From Bordetella parapertussis (GTDB lineage Bacteria > Pseudomonadota > Gammaproteobacteria > Burkholderiales > Burkholderiaceae_B): 5,331 bases of DNA. Of the stretch, positions 1-5,331 are shown one piece after another. The notes beneath the pieces were generated by a model. The model searched no databases, was not told the origin of the DNA, and was given only the letters and a program-made list of their open reading frames with translations. The stretch is from positions 1 through 5,331 of the forward strand of contig CAMBLP010000148.1 of the NCBI GenBank assembly GCA_945868195.1. Direction: 5' to 3'. Numbering within the stretch: position 1 is the stretch's first letter; each line of letters starts with the position of its first letter. The position numbers were made by a program, and so were the translations under genes.

Positions 1-593
1 GTGTTACTGGGGTCCTGGACTGCCTGCCAACCAGTCCGGTCCGCAAACTCCTGGGCGATCGCGACCAGCTCTGCTCGTTCAATGTCCAGCCAGGGACGCA
101 AGAGTCGCATCCCTTGGCGCACCACATCGTCTTGCATCGCACTCAGCCCCAGCACCCCTGCCCCACGCAGCAAACGCAGCAACACGGTTTCAGCTTGGTC
201 TTGCTGATGATGGGCAAGCAAAAGCGCGGCCACTTGGTGTTCGTCTGCGAGCGCAGTTAAAGCTTGATAACGCGCTTCGCGCGCCGAGGCTTCGGTGCCC
301 AACCCCTGCGCCAGATCGACCTGGACATGACGCACAACCAAGGGCACAGCAAGCGCACGCGCAAGCACGGCCACGTGCTCGGCCCAGGCATTAGCCTCAG
401 GCATCAGGCCGTGGTGGATGTGGAAAAAATAAAGGGCTTGACCGCGTTGCACGCACACCTGCGCAGCCACCAAGGCGAGCGCGACTGAGTCCGTGCCGCC
501 GCTCAGTGCAACTGCGACGGCTTGATCCGCGGGGATGTTTGCCAGCGTCTGCTGGAGTGCCCGCACGGGAGCGTCGGGCCAGGCGTTGTGCAT
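1..593 (-). CDS. tilS: tRNA(Ile)-lysidine synthase TilS, N-terminal part (runs off left edge)
   Basis: TilS is the cytosolic enzyme that uses ATP and lysine to convert the wobble cytidine of the CAU-anticodon tRNA-Ile to lysidine, which switches its charging to isoleucine and its decoding to AUA. I read 197 uninterrupted codons from an ATG at 593. Visible family signatures are the PP-loop SGGTDS (residues 31-36), HIHHGL (58-63), LAHHQQDQAET (126-136) followed by LLRLLRGAG, RPWL (166-169) and DPSN (194-197) at the window edge. The C-terminal part lies outside. The usual HHxDDQ motif reads HHQQDQ here, so the first Asp is Gln. The frame stays open upstream into the end of accA, so a TTG at 596 is also possible. 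ATG 593 puts the PP-loop at a normal distance from the N-terminus, although no clear Shine-Dalgarno sequence precedes it. It lies 46 bp downstream of accA and is probably cotranscribed. Identification is firm; the exact start is moderate. Confidence 0.95.
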   Translation of the reverse strand, partial: MHNAWPDAPVRALQQTLANIPADQAVAVALSGGTDSVALALVAAQVCVQRGQALYFFHIHHGLMPEANAWAEHVAVLARALAVPLVVRHVQVDLAQGLGTEASAREARYQALTALADEHQVAALLLAHHQQDQAETVLLRLLRGAGVLGLSAMQDDVVRQGMRLLRPWLDIERAELVAIAQEFADRTGWQAVQDPSN

Positions 594-639
594 CAAGAGG
601 CGCCAGCAAGCGCGTAAGAGGGCACCTGAGGTACCGCCC

Positions 640-1605
640 TTAGGCGCGCACCTCTTGGAAACTTCCATAGGACAACAAACGCTCGAGCCTGTGATCGATC
701 AGTTGTTGAGGTGTCATGCCAGACAACGATCGCAAGGCATCGGCCAACGAACGACGCAGCAAGCGCGCCATCACGCGAGGATCGCGATGCGCACCGCCAA
801 CGGGCTCGTTAACGACTTTGTCGATCAAACCGAAGTCTTTGAGACGATCTGCGGTGATGGCGAGTGCGGCCGCGGCCTCGGAAGCTTTGTCCGGGCTGCG
901 CCATAAGATCGACGCGCAACCCTCGGGCGAAATCACCGAGTAAGTCGAGTACTGCAACATCAAGACAACGTTACCAACCGCGATCGCTAAAGCACCGCCT
1001 GAACCGCCCTCACCGATGATGGTCGAGATGATCGGCACCTTGAGCTCGGCCATGGCGAAGAGGTTGTGACCGATGGCTTCGGACTGGCCGCGCTCTTCGG
1101 CACCGATGCCAGGATAGGCGCCGGGCGTGTCCACAAAGGTAAAAACGGGTAGATTGAATTTTTCTGCGAGACGCATTAAACGCATCGCTTTGCGATAGCC
1201 CTCGGGACGCGGCATGCCGAAGTTACGCGCGGCGCGCTCTTTGGTATCGCGGCCTTTTTGATGCCCAATCACCATGCAAGGCGTGCCATTAAAACGCGCC
1301 ATGCCACCGACAATCGACAAGTCGTCCGCAAACATACGATCTCCATGCAACTCATGGAAATCAGTAAAGATTTCGCGCACGTAATCGAGCGTATAAGGAC
1401 GCTGTGGATGACGGGCAACCATCGAGGTCTGCCACGGCGTGAGCTTGGAGTAAATATCTTTGGCGAGATTTTGGCTTTTTTGTTGAAGTCGACTGATTTC
1501 ATCTGAAATATCGACGGCCGAATCCGCCTGCACATAGCGCAGTTGTTCGATCTTGCCCTCGAGCTCGCCGAGGGGTTGTTCAAATTCAAGAAAAGTATTG
1601 CGCAT
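640..1605 (-). CDS. accA: Acetyl-CoA carboxylase carboxyltransferase subunit alpha
   Basis: AccA pairs with AccD to form the carboxyltransferase of acetyl-CoA carboxylase. This moves CO2 from biotinyl-AccB to acetyl-CoA to give malonyl-CoA, the first committed step of fatty-acid synthesis in the cytosol. The 321-residue product has the usual family length. It opens with a charged helical region (about 6-55). The crotonase-fold core follows, with HGDR (87-90), DTPGAYPG (159-166), the Gly-rich [10 protein letters not shown] (198-207) that fits the oxyanion-hole region, and [11 protein letters not shown] (225-235). The start is well constrained: reading upstream in frame from ATG 1605 there is a TGA only five codons away and no other usual start. 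No good Shine-Dalgarno sequence is seen before it. It sits 32 bp after the glycosylase gene and 46 bp before tilS, so it is probably transcribed with both. The frame is intact and all motifs are present. Confidence 0.98.
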   Translation of the reverse strand: MRNTFLEFEQPLGELEGKIEQLRYVQADSAVDISDEISRLQQKSQNLAKDIYSKLTPWQTSMVARHPQRPYTLDYVREIFTDFHELHGDRMFADDLSIVGGMARFNGTPCMVIGHQKGRDTKERAARNFGMPRPEGYRKAMRLMRLAEKFNLPVFTFVDTPGAYPGIGAEERGQSEAIGHNLFAMAELKVPIISTIIGEGGSGGALAIAVGNVVLMLQYSTYSVISPEGCASILWRSPDKASEAAAALAITADRLKDFGLIDKVVNEPVGGAHRDPRVMARLLRRSLADALRSLSGMTPQQLIDHRLERLLSYGSFQEVRA

Positions 1606-1637
1606 GTCTATGTGAGCTCATTTAATCCTAGGCGCAC

Positions 1638-2282
1638 TTAGTATTCCACCGGAGTGGGGTCCAAGCATCGCCATAAATACCAAGTCGCAACCGTGCACCA
1701 CGGCTGCCATCCTTGGGCCACTTCTCGGGCTTCAAAGCGGGAGACAGGCTCACCGCTGAAATAGTGTAACGAGATTGCTTTTAATAGTCCCGCATCATCA
1801 AGCGGCAAGATGTTGGGCCGCTGGAGATTAAAAATCAAAAACATTTCCGCTGTCCAGCGGCCTATACCCCGAATGTTCGTCAACTCGACAATCACTTCTT
1901 CGTCTTCCATACTGGCCCACTTTTGTGGGCGCACCAGCTTGTCGATAAAATGTGTTGATAGATCAAGGACGTACTCGCACTTTCTCCCGGAAAGTCCAGC
2001 TGCACGAAGGCGATCCACGCCCGCGGCCTGGACACTTGAAGGTGTGGGGCGTTTACCGCATTCGAGCAAAAACTTTTGCCAAACTGATTCTGCTGCTTTG
2101 ACAGAAATTTGTTGACCGATGATCGAGCGGGCAAGTGTCACAAAAGGATTGCCGCGTGAGGTCAGAAAAATATCCGGGTACTTAGGAATAATTTTTTTCA
2201 TGATCCGGTCACGCCGCATCAATTGCGCGATCGCCGAATCCCAGTAATCGGGTTTACCTTGAGCAATATCAGAAGTAGGCAT
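1638..2282 (-). CDS. HhH-GPD DNA glycosylase, AlkA-like (DNA-3-methyladenine glycosylase II type)
   Basis: This is predicted to cut alkylated bases such as 3-methyladenine from DNA as the first step of base excision repair. The product has 214 residues from ATG 2282. In that numbering, LARSIIGQQIS (50-60) is the conserved helix of AlkA-type enzymes, NIRGIGRWTAEMFL (136-149) is the helix-hairpin-helix, and LPLDDAGL (159-166) carries the expected catalytic Asp, probably D163. The C-terminal WQPWCTVATWYLWR also fits this family. It is shorter than E. coli AlkA (282 residues) and seems to lack that protein's N-terminal domain. A GTG at 2300 would add six residues and overlap cysS by 8 bp. ATG 2282 is preferred because TAAGG lies 8 bases upstream, while the GTG has no such site. 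Sampled GC is about 50%, against about 60% in neighbours. Family is firm; substrate range (3-methyladenine or wider) cannot be read from sequence. Confidence 0.93.
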   Translation of the reverse strand: MPTSDIAQGKPDYWDSAIAQLMRRDRIMKKIIPKYPDIFLTSRGNPFVTLARSIIGQQISVKAAESVWQKFLLECGKRPTPSSVQAAGVDRLRAAGLSGRKCEYVLDLSTHFIDKLVRPQKWASMEDEEVIVELTNIRGIGRWTAEMFLIFNLQRPNILPLDDAGLLKAISLHYFSGEPVSRFEAREVAQGWQPWCTVATWYLWRCLDPTPVEY

Positions 2283-2290
2283 GGAATAGA

Positions 2291-2295
2291 CCTTA
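2291..2295 (-). promoter_or_regulatory. Ribosome binding site of the glycosylase gene, overlapping the cysS stop codon
   Basis: On the minus strand the sequence TAAGG lies 8 bases before ATG 2282. Its TAA is the cysS stop codon. Ribosomes finishing cysS would therefore end on the next gene's binding site, which suggests translational coupling. It also decides the start in favour of ATG 2282 over the upstream GTG at 2300. Confidence 0.6.
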
Positions 2296-3798
2296 GGCAC
2301 GGCGCCACTGAGTCAGGCCACCGGGCTTGTCATCAAGCTCGACTCCTGCGTTTTTCAGTGTCGCACGAATCTGGTCGGCTTCGTCGAAGTTTTTTGCTGC
2401 TTTAGCCTCTGCCCGGGCCGCGATCAACGCCTCGATCTCTGACTCTGAAAGCGTGGCAGCGGGGCTTGCGTCCTCACTCGCAGCACCCTGTTCGATCGCG
2501 CGACGGGTGTAGCGTGTCGGGCTCTGAAAATAAACCATGGGGTCTTTTTGCAGGAGTCCCAGCAGCTCGGCGAGTGATTTAAGCTGCGCCGATAAAGCGG
2601 CGCTTTTATTGCGATTGACCTCGCTGGCCAGCTCGAATAAGGCCGCTACAGCGCCCGCGCTATTAAAGTCGTCGTTCATCGCCTCGCGAAAGGCCACTGC
2701 CTGCGGTGCCTGCCAGTCAATGTCGACCGCGCCAGTTGCAGGCGGGCAATTTTGTAGCGTCTGATAGAGGCGATCAAGTGACAGCTGCGCATCGATCAAA
2801 TTGTCCGGTGCGTAGTTTTGTGCGCTGCGATAGTGATTGCGCACGATAAAGAAACGCAGCATTTCGGCTTCGCGCGGGTTGACCTCGTATGCCGCCGACT
2901 CGGTGACAGCGGGCTGCCCTTGCTTGAAAGCCTCGTCCAGCATGCCAATGGTTTGGCGAATCGTACGAAAATTGCCCAACGACTTGGACATTTTTTCTGC
3001 ATCGACCATTAACGGACCGCAATGCATCCAATTGTTGGCCAGCGTGCCGCCAAAAGCGCCCTCAGTCTGAGCGATTTCGTTTTCATGATGCGGGAACTTG
3101 AGATCCGGACCACCGCCATGAATATCCAGGGGCAAACCCAGCAGTGCTTTACTCATCGCCGAGCATTCAATGTGCCAGCCGGGTCGGCCCCAGCCATAGG
3201 GCGAGTCCCAACGCGTGTCATCAGGTTCATGCTCCTTGGCGGATTTCCACAAGACAAAGTCAAGCGGGTCGCGCTTAGAAGAGGCCACAGCCACACGCTC
3301 ACCGGCACGCAAGTCGTCAAGCGACTTGCCCGACAACTTGCCGTACTCCGGAAACTCGCGGACGGCGAAATTTACATCGCCATCGACCGCATGATAAGCC
3401 AGGCCTTTTTGTTCGAGCTTGCCGATGATGTCAAGCATATCGCCGACATACTCGGTCGCGCAGGGCTGCGCGTCGGGGGACTGCACGGACAAAGCGCGCT
3501 CGTCGGCATGCATCGCATCGATGTAATAAGAGGTCACCTCGCCCAAACGGCGGTTGGTCTCAACCGCGCGTCTGATGATTTTGTCATCGATATCAGTAAT
3601 ATTACGCACATATTGAACCTGATAACCCGAGGCGCGCAGCCAACGCTGGACGACGTCAAAGCTGACCAACATCCTGGCATGCCCTAGATGGCAGTAGTCG
3701 TATACCGTCATTCCACACACATAAAGCCCTACTTTGCCGGGCTGTACCGGGCGAAATGGGCGTTTGGAGCGGGACAATGAGTCGTAGATCTGTAGCAT
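2293..3798 (-). CDS. cysS: Cysteinyl-tRNA synthetase
   Basis: CysS is a class I aminoacyl-tRNA synthetase that activates cysteine with ATP and attaches it to tRNA-Cys in the cytosol. The ATP-binding HIGH motif appears as HLGH (37-40), and KMSKS is at 269-273. The zinc site is complete: C28, C212, H237 and E241 match E. coli C28, C209, H234 and E238. The Rossmann core also contains [11 protein letters not shown] (65-75) and the [15 protein letters not shown] block (227-241). The C-terminal end has the conserved [11 protein letters not shown] segment (468-478). At 501 residues it is about 40 longer than E. coli CysS (461). The extra length seems to fall after the KMSKS loop (about 282-310) and in an Ala/Ser-rich stretch (about 430-450). 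ATG 3798 is the start, without a clear Shine-Dalgarno sequence. It is the first gene of the leftward cluster and is divergent from the TPR gene. Confidence 0.98.
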   Translation of the reverse strand: MLQIYDSLSRSKRPFRPVQPGKVGLYVCGMTVYDYCHLGHARMLVSFDVVQRWLRASGYQVQYVRNITDIDDKIIRRAVETNRRLGEVTSYYIDAMHADERALSVQSPDAQPCATEYVGDMLDIIGKLEQKGLAYHAVDGDVNFAVREFPEYGKLSGKSLDDLRAGERVAVASSKRDPLDFVLWKSAKEHEPDDTRWDSPYGWGRPGWHIECSAMSKALLGLPLDIHGGGPDLKFPHHENEIAQTEGAFGGTLANNWMHCGPLMVDAEKMSKSLGNFRTIRQTIGMLDEAFKQGQPAVTESAAYEVNPREAEMLRFFIVRNHYRSAQNYAPDNLIDAQLSLDRLYQTLQNCPPATGAVDIDWQAPQAVAFREAMNDDFNSAGAVAALFELASEVNRNKSAALSAQLKSLAELLGLLQKDPMVYFQSPTRYTRRAIEQGAASEDASPAATLSESEIEALIAARAEAKAAKNFDEADQIRATLKNAGVELDDKPGGLTQWRRA

Positions 3799-3823
3799 GC
3801 GTGTGGTCAGTCAAAAGCAGGGC

Positions 3824-3829
3824 TAAAAT
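3824..3829 (+). promoter_or_regulatory. Weak candidate -10 element for the TPR-ppi-lpxH cluster
   Basis: TAAAAT matches the -10 consensus at five of six positions and lies in the only gap from which the rightward cluster could start. Transcription would begin near 3836, about 31 bases before the TTG start. No convincing -35 hexamer is seen 16-18 bp upstream, so this is a weak call. Confidence 0.22.
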
Positions 3830-3840
3830 GCAGTTCTACA

Positions 3841-3849
3841 AGTATAGCA
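3841..3849 (-). promoter_or_regulatory. Candidate extended -10 promoter for the cysS cluster
   Basis: On the minus strand this reads TGCTATACT. It is an extended -10 element (TGn followed by TATACT, five of six matches to TATAAT). No good -35 hexamer is found at 16-18 bp, which extended -10 promoters can tolerate. Transcription would begin near 3834 and give a leader of roughly 36 bases before cysS. This is inference from consensus only. Confidence 0.4.
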
Positions 3850-3852
3850 ATT

Positions 3853-3857
3853 GAGGG
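3853..3857 (+). promoter_or_regulatory. Ribosome binding site that fixes the TTG start of the TPR gene
   Basis: GAGGG lies 9 bases before TTG 3867. The cyclophilin gene has the same GAGGG at the same 9-base spacing from its ATG. That agreement supports the unusual TTG over the in-frame ATG at 3903, which has no such site. Confidence 0.6.
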
Positions 3858-3866
3858 TTCCACGAC

Positions 3867-4655
3867 TTGAAGCTGGCGAAAAGTACGCGTTCGATCACAA
3901 GCATGACGGCATGGTTCGCCATAGCTGTGGCATTGTGCCTGTCGGTGTCGATCCCAAGGGCTGCACTCGCCCAACTCAATTTGGGCGGGAGCACACCTAC
4001 CACGCTCAATCCTTTGGCAAGTGACCCGACCGACGCTGGCAATCAAACCCTTAGGGACTCCTTGCCTTCAGCAGTCACTACAAATCCCAATGCAATTTTG
4101 GGCGACAAGGTCTCCGATGGCGGTTGGGAAGGCCTAGCCAAGCTCCTCGAGGCGCTCGCGCCTTCCGTAGATACGCGCATTCCCCTAACACCGACCGAGA
4201 TTTCCAACCGGATCAACGGTTTGATCAATGCGGGTCGACTCAAAGAAGCGCTCCAAACGGTTGAGGCGCGCCAGGCTATCGAAGCCATGACCCATACGCC
4301 CGGCACTGACGTTCAGCTGATGTTTTTACATGCCCGCGTGCTGGCAGAAATGAATCGTACTCCCCAAGCCGAGGCCATCTATCTCCAGATGACGACCCGT
4401 TTTCCCGAGCTGCCAGAGCCCTGGAACAACCTCGCCGCGCTTTACGTCAAGCGCAACGAACTCGAACAAGCCAGACGCGCGCTTGAGATGGCCGTCATGA
4501 TCAATCCAAAATACGCCACTGCACAGGCCAATCTTGGCGATGTTCAGCTCAATCTTGCGCTGCGCGCCTACCAAAAAGCATCGCAGGCTGGCGTCCAAGG
4601 CTTGGCACCAAAAATCAAACGCTTAAAAGACCTACTTGAGGGCACATTGAAATGA
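3867..4655 (+). CDS. Exported tetratricopeptide-repeat protein of unknown role
   Basis: This 262-residue protein is predicted to be exported and to act as a TPR scaffold; its partner is unknown. Residues 1-35 form a Sec signal peptide: basic start (K2, K5, R8), hydrophobic core at about 14-29, and AALA before Gln36 as the likely cleavage site. A Pro/Thr/Asn-rich, probably flexible stretch follows (about 36-85). Helical repeats fill the rest: a degenerate unit at about 115-145, then clearer TPRs at about 148-181 and 184-217, the latter with [20 protein letters not shown] and ending INPKYA, and a partial unit at 218-240. TTG 3867 is chosen as the start because GAGGG precedes it by 9 bases and it supplies the basic residues. 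ATG 3903 would leave a signal peptide with no positive N-terminus. The gene overlaps the cyclophilin start by 4 bp (ATGA), suggesting coupled translation and a shared envelope setting. TPR and export calls are firm; function is not known. Confidence 0.88.
   Translation: MKLAKSTRSITSMTAWFAIAVALCLSVSIPRAALAQLNLGGSTPTTLNPLASDPTDAGNQTLRDSLPSAVTTNPNAILGDKVSDGGWEGLAKLLEALAPSVDTRIPLTPTEISNRINGLINAGRLKEALQTVEARQAIEAMTHTPGTDVQLMFLHARVLAEMNRTPQAEAIYLQMTTRFPELPEPWNNLAALYVKRNELEQARRALEMAVMINPKYATAQANLGDVQLNLALRAYQKASQAGVQGLAPKIKRLKDLLEGTLK
4638..4642 (+). promoter_or_regulatory. Ribosome binding site of the signal-peptide form of the cyclophilin
   Basis: GAGGG lies 9 bases before ATG 4652, inside the last codons of the TPR gene. 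With the ATGA stop/start overlap this points to coupled translation of the two genes. Confidence 0.55.
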
Positions 4656-5290
4656 CGATTTTCTCTTATGGGTTGCGTTTTATGCGCGGCCTCGCACTGG
4701 TCGGTATGATTCCGCTGGTGTCTTTATCGGCCCAAGCGGCTTCTCCTTCCAACTCGACTCAAAAACAAGGCGTTACTTCCATGAGCACAGCACCCCGCGT
4801 CAAAATGTCCACAAATCAGGGCGACTTCATTATTTCTCTCAACGCTGAAAAAGCCCCAAAGACTGTGGCGAACTTTCTTGCCTATGTCAAAGACGGTTTT
4901 TTTGACGGTACGATTTTCCATCGCGTGATCGATGGCTTCATGATCCAGGGTGGTGGTTTCGAGCCAGGCCTTAAGCAAAAGCCCACCAAGGCCACCGTGG
5001 AAAACGAGGCCAACAATGGTCTAAAAAACAACAAGTACACACTTGCCATGGCGCGCACCAGCGATCCTCACTCAGCGACTGCACAGTTTTTTATTAACGT
5101 CGCGAACAACGACTTCCTGAACCACACTGCGCCAACGGCTCAGGGCTGGGGCTATGCCGTGTTTGGCGAGGTTGTCGAAGGGCAGGACGTGATCGACAAA
5201 ATGAAAGGCGTACCAACGGCTAACAGCGGCTTTCATCAAAATGTACCGACCAACGATATCGTGATTACAAAGGCAGTTGTCCTTGAATAA
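4652..5290 (+). CDS. Cyclophilin-type peptidyl-prolyl cis-trans isomerase, PpiB-like with a signal peptide
   Basis: Predicted to speed cis-trans isomerisation of X-Pro bonds during protein folding. The 212-residue product starts with a likely signal peptide (R9, R12, hydrophobic 13-25, SAQA cut after A29). A short polar linker (30-43) leads to the cyclophilin domain (about 48-210). Active-site residues are present: [14 protein letters not shown] (89-102) gives R91, F96, M97 and Q99, matching CypA R55, F60, M61 and Q63; AQFFIN (144-149) gives Q145 and F147, matching Q111 and F113. Phe155 sits where CypA has Trp121, as in many bacterial forms. [17 protein letters not shown] and [14 protein letters not shown] resemble E. 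coli PpiB, the cytosolic enzyme, rather than periplasmic PpiA. An internal ATG at 4781 (Met44), with AAGG 10 bases upstream, would make a leaderless PpiB-length protein of 169 residues. The gene could therefore give a periplasmic form, a cytosolic form or both. I leave the symbol blank because ppiA or ppiB would each mislead. Confidence 0.93.
   Translation: MTIFSYGLRFMRGLALVGMIPLVSLSAQAASPSNSTQKQGVTSMSTAPRVKMSTNQGDFIISLNAEKAPKTVANFLAYVKDGFFDGTIFHRVIDGFMIQGGGFEPGLKQKPTKATVENEANNGLKNNKYTLAMARTSDPHSATAQFFINVANNDFLNHTAPTAQGWGYAVFGEVVEGQDVIDKMKGVPTANSGFHQNVPTNDIVITKAVVLE
4767..4770 (+). promoter_or_regulatory. Possible internal ribosome binding site for a leaderless cyclophilin
   Basis: AAGG lies 10 bases before the in-frame ATG at 4781 (codon 44 of the long form). 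That ATG begins [16 protein letters not shown], which looks like the natural N-terminus of a cytosolic PpiB. Whether it is used cannot be told from sequence alone. Confidence 0.35.
5269..5273 (+). promoter_or_regulatory. Ribosome binding site that fixes the TTG start of lpxH
   Basis: AAAGG lies 9 bases before TTG 5283, the same spacing as in the two genes upstream. Another in-frame TTG at 5277 would sit only 3 bases from this site, and a stop codon at 5262-5264 excludes starts further upstream. Confidence 0.55.
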
Positions 5291-5331
5291 GATCGAACTC
5301 GACGGGCCGGTCTGGCTCGCCTCGGATGTTC
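5283..5331 (+). CDS. lpxH: UDP-2,3-diacylglucosamine diphosphatase LpxH, first 16 codons only (runs off right edge)
   Basis: LpxH hydrolyses UDP-2,3-diacylglucosamine to lipid X and UMP in lipid A synthesis, at the inner face of the cytoplasmic membrane. Only the N-terminus is in the window. After a short lead it reads GPVWLASDV, which fits the first strand and the start of the metallophosphoesterase metal motif (SDxH) of betaproteobacterial LpxH; the expected His is cut off by the edge. The reading frame starts at TTG 5283, overlaps the cyclophilin stop by 8 bp, and is supported by AAAGG 9 bases upstream. Placement directly after a cyclophilin gene is, as I recall, common in Burkholderiales. 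With only 16 codons, another calcineurin-like phosphoesterase cannot be ruled out. Confidence 0.7.
   Translation, partial: MNKIELDGPVWLASDV

Noticed and set aside
397..609. Minus-strand open frame starting at 609 within tilS
   Set aside because: It is in a different frame from TilS, is Arg/Ser/Pro-rich and shows no motif. The TilS frame in the same region carries all the PP-loop signatures.
535..906. Open frame (123 codons) on the plus strand across the tilS-accA junction
   Set aside because: It lies opposite two firmly identified genes, shows no family motif and has no binding site. It is a by-product of their codon use.
1269..1589. Minus-strand open frame (106 codons) within accA
   Set aside because: It is in a shifted frame relative to AccA and shows no family features. 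The accA frame is complete and contains the conserved motifs.
1613..1620. 8-bp palindrome TGAGCTCA between the glycosylase gene and accA
   Set aside because: It is too short to be a terminator and has no T-run. A perfect 8-bp palindrome is expected by chance at this scale, and no operator can be named.
2774..3070. Several short open frames on both strands within cysS
   Set aside because: All overlap the conserved KMSKS-containing part of cysS in other frames and show no motif or initiation signal.
3022..3687. Long open frame (221 codons) on the plus strand opposite cysS
   Set aside because: It is antisense to the well-conserved catalytic part of cysS, has no recognisable domain and no separate promoter or ribosome binding site. 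Long antisense frames are common opposite GC-rich genes.
3799..3835. Possible T-box or other riboswitch in the cysS leader
   Set aside because: The predicted leader is only about 36 bases, too short for a T-box, with no terminator hairpin. T-boxes are also not expected in betaproteobacteria.
1..5331. Search for a mobile element, defence system, CRISPR array or new multi-gene system
   Set aside because: Every gene fits a housekeeping or common conserved family in an expected order. There are no direct repeats, transposase, integrase or anomalous island beyond the modest GC dip in the glycosylase gene.

Overview
The window looks like ordinary, conserved housekeeping chromosome from a betaproteobacterium. 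It is most likely Burkholderiales and tentatively Alcaligenaceae-like. This rests on protein style and on the remembered gene order cysS / DNA glycosylase / accA / tilS, and TPR protein / cyclophilin / lpxH, in that order; no search was run. Sampled GC is about 60% over most genes and about 50% over the glycosylase gene.

Layout: two gene clusters diverge from a 68-bp gap at 3799-3866. The left cluster is on the minus strand and reads cysS (3798-2293), an AlkA-type DNA glycosylase gene (2282-1638), accA (1605-640) and tilS (593 to beyond the left edge). The right cluster is on the plus strand and reads a secreted TPR-repeat protein (3867-4655), a cyclophilin-type peptidyl-prolyl isomerase with a signal peptide (4652-5290), and the first 16 codons of lpxH (5283 to beyond the right edge). 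Junctions are tight: 32 and 46 bp gaps on the left, 4 and 8 bp overlaps on the right, and cysS's stop codon lies inside the probable ribosome binding site of the glycosylase. Each side is probably a single transcription unit. There is no stretch over 300 bases without a gene. I saw no tRNA, rRNA, insertion sequence, CRISPR array, phage gene or convincing terminator.

Functionally the left cluster combines translation (cysteinyl-tRNA synthetase; lysidine modification of tRNA-Ile), the first step of fatty-acid synthesis (acetyl-CoA carboxylase alpha subunit) and alkylation repair. The right cluster is oriented to the envelope: an exported TPR protein, an exported proline isomerase, and the lipid A enzyme LpxH.

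I found no new multi-gene system. The observation most worth checking is the cyclophilin gene. It looks like a complete cytosolic PpiB whose old ribosome binding site and start codon are still present inside a longer frame that adds a signal peptide. This suggests either a fusion of neighbouring ppiA and ppiB genes or two products from one gene. Lesser points are a Gln in place of the first Asp of the TilS HHxDDQ motif, the lower GC of the glycosylase gene, and the TTG start codons of the TPR and lpxH genes.
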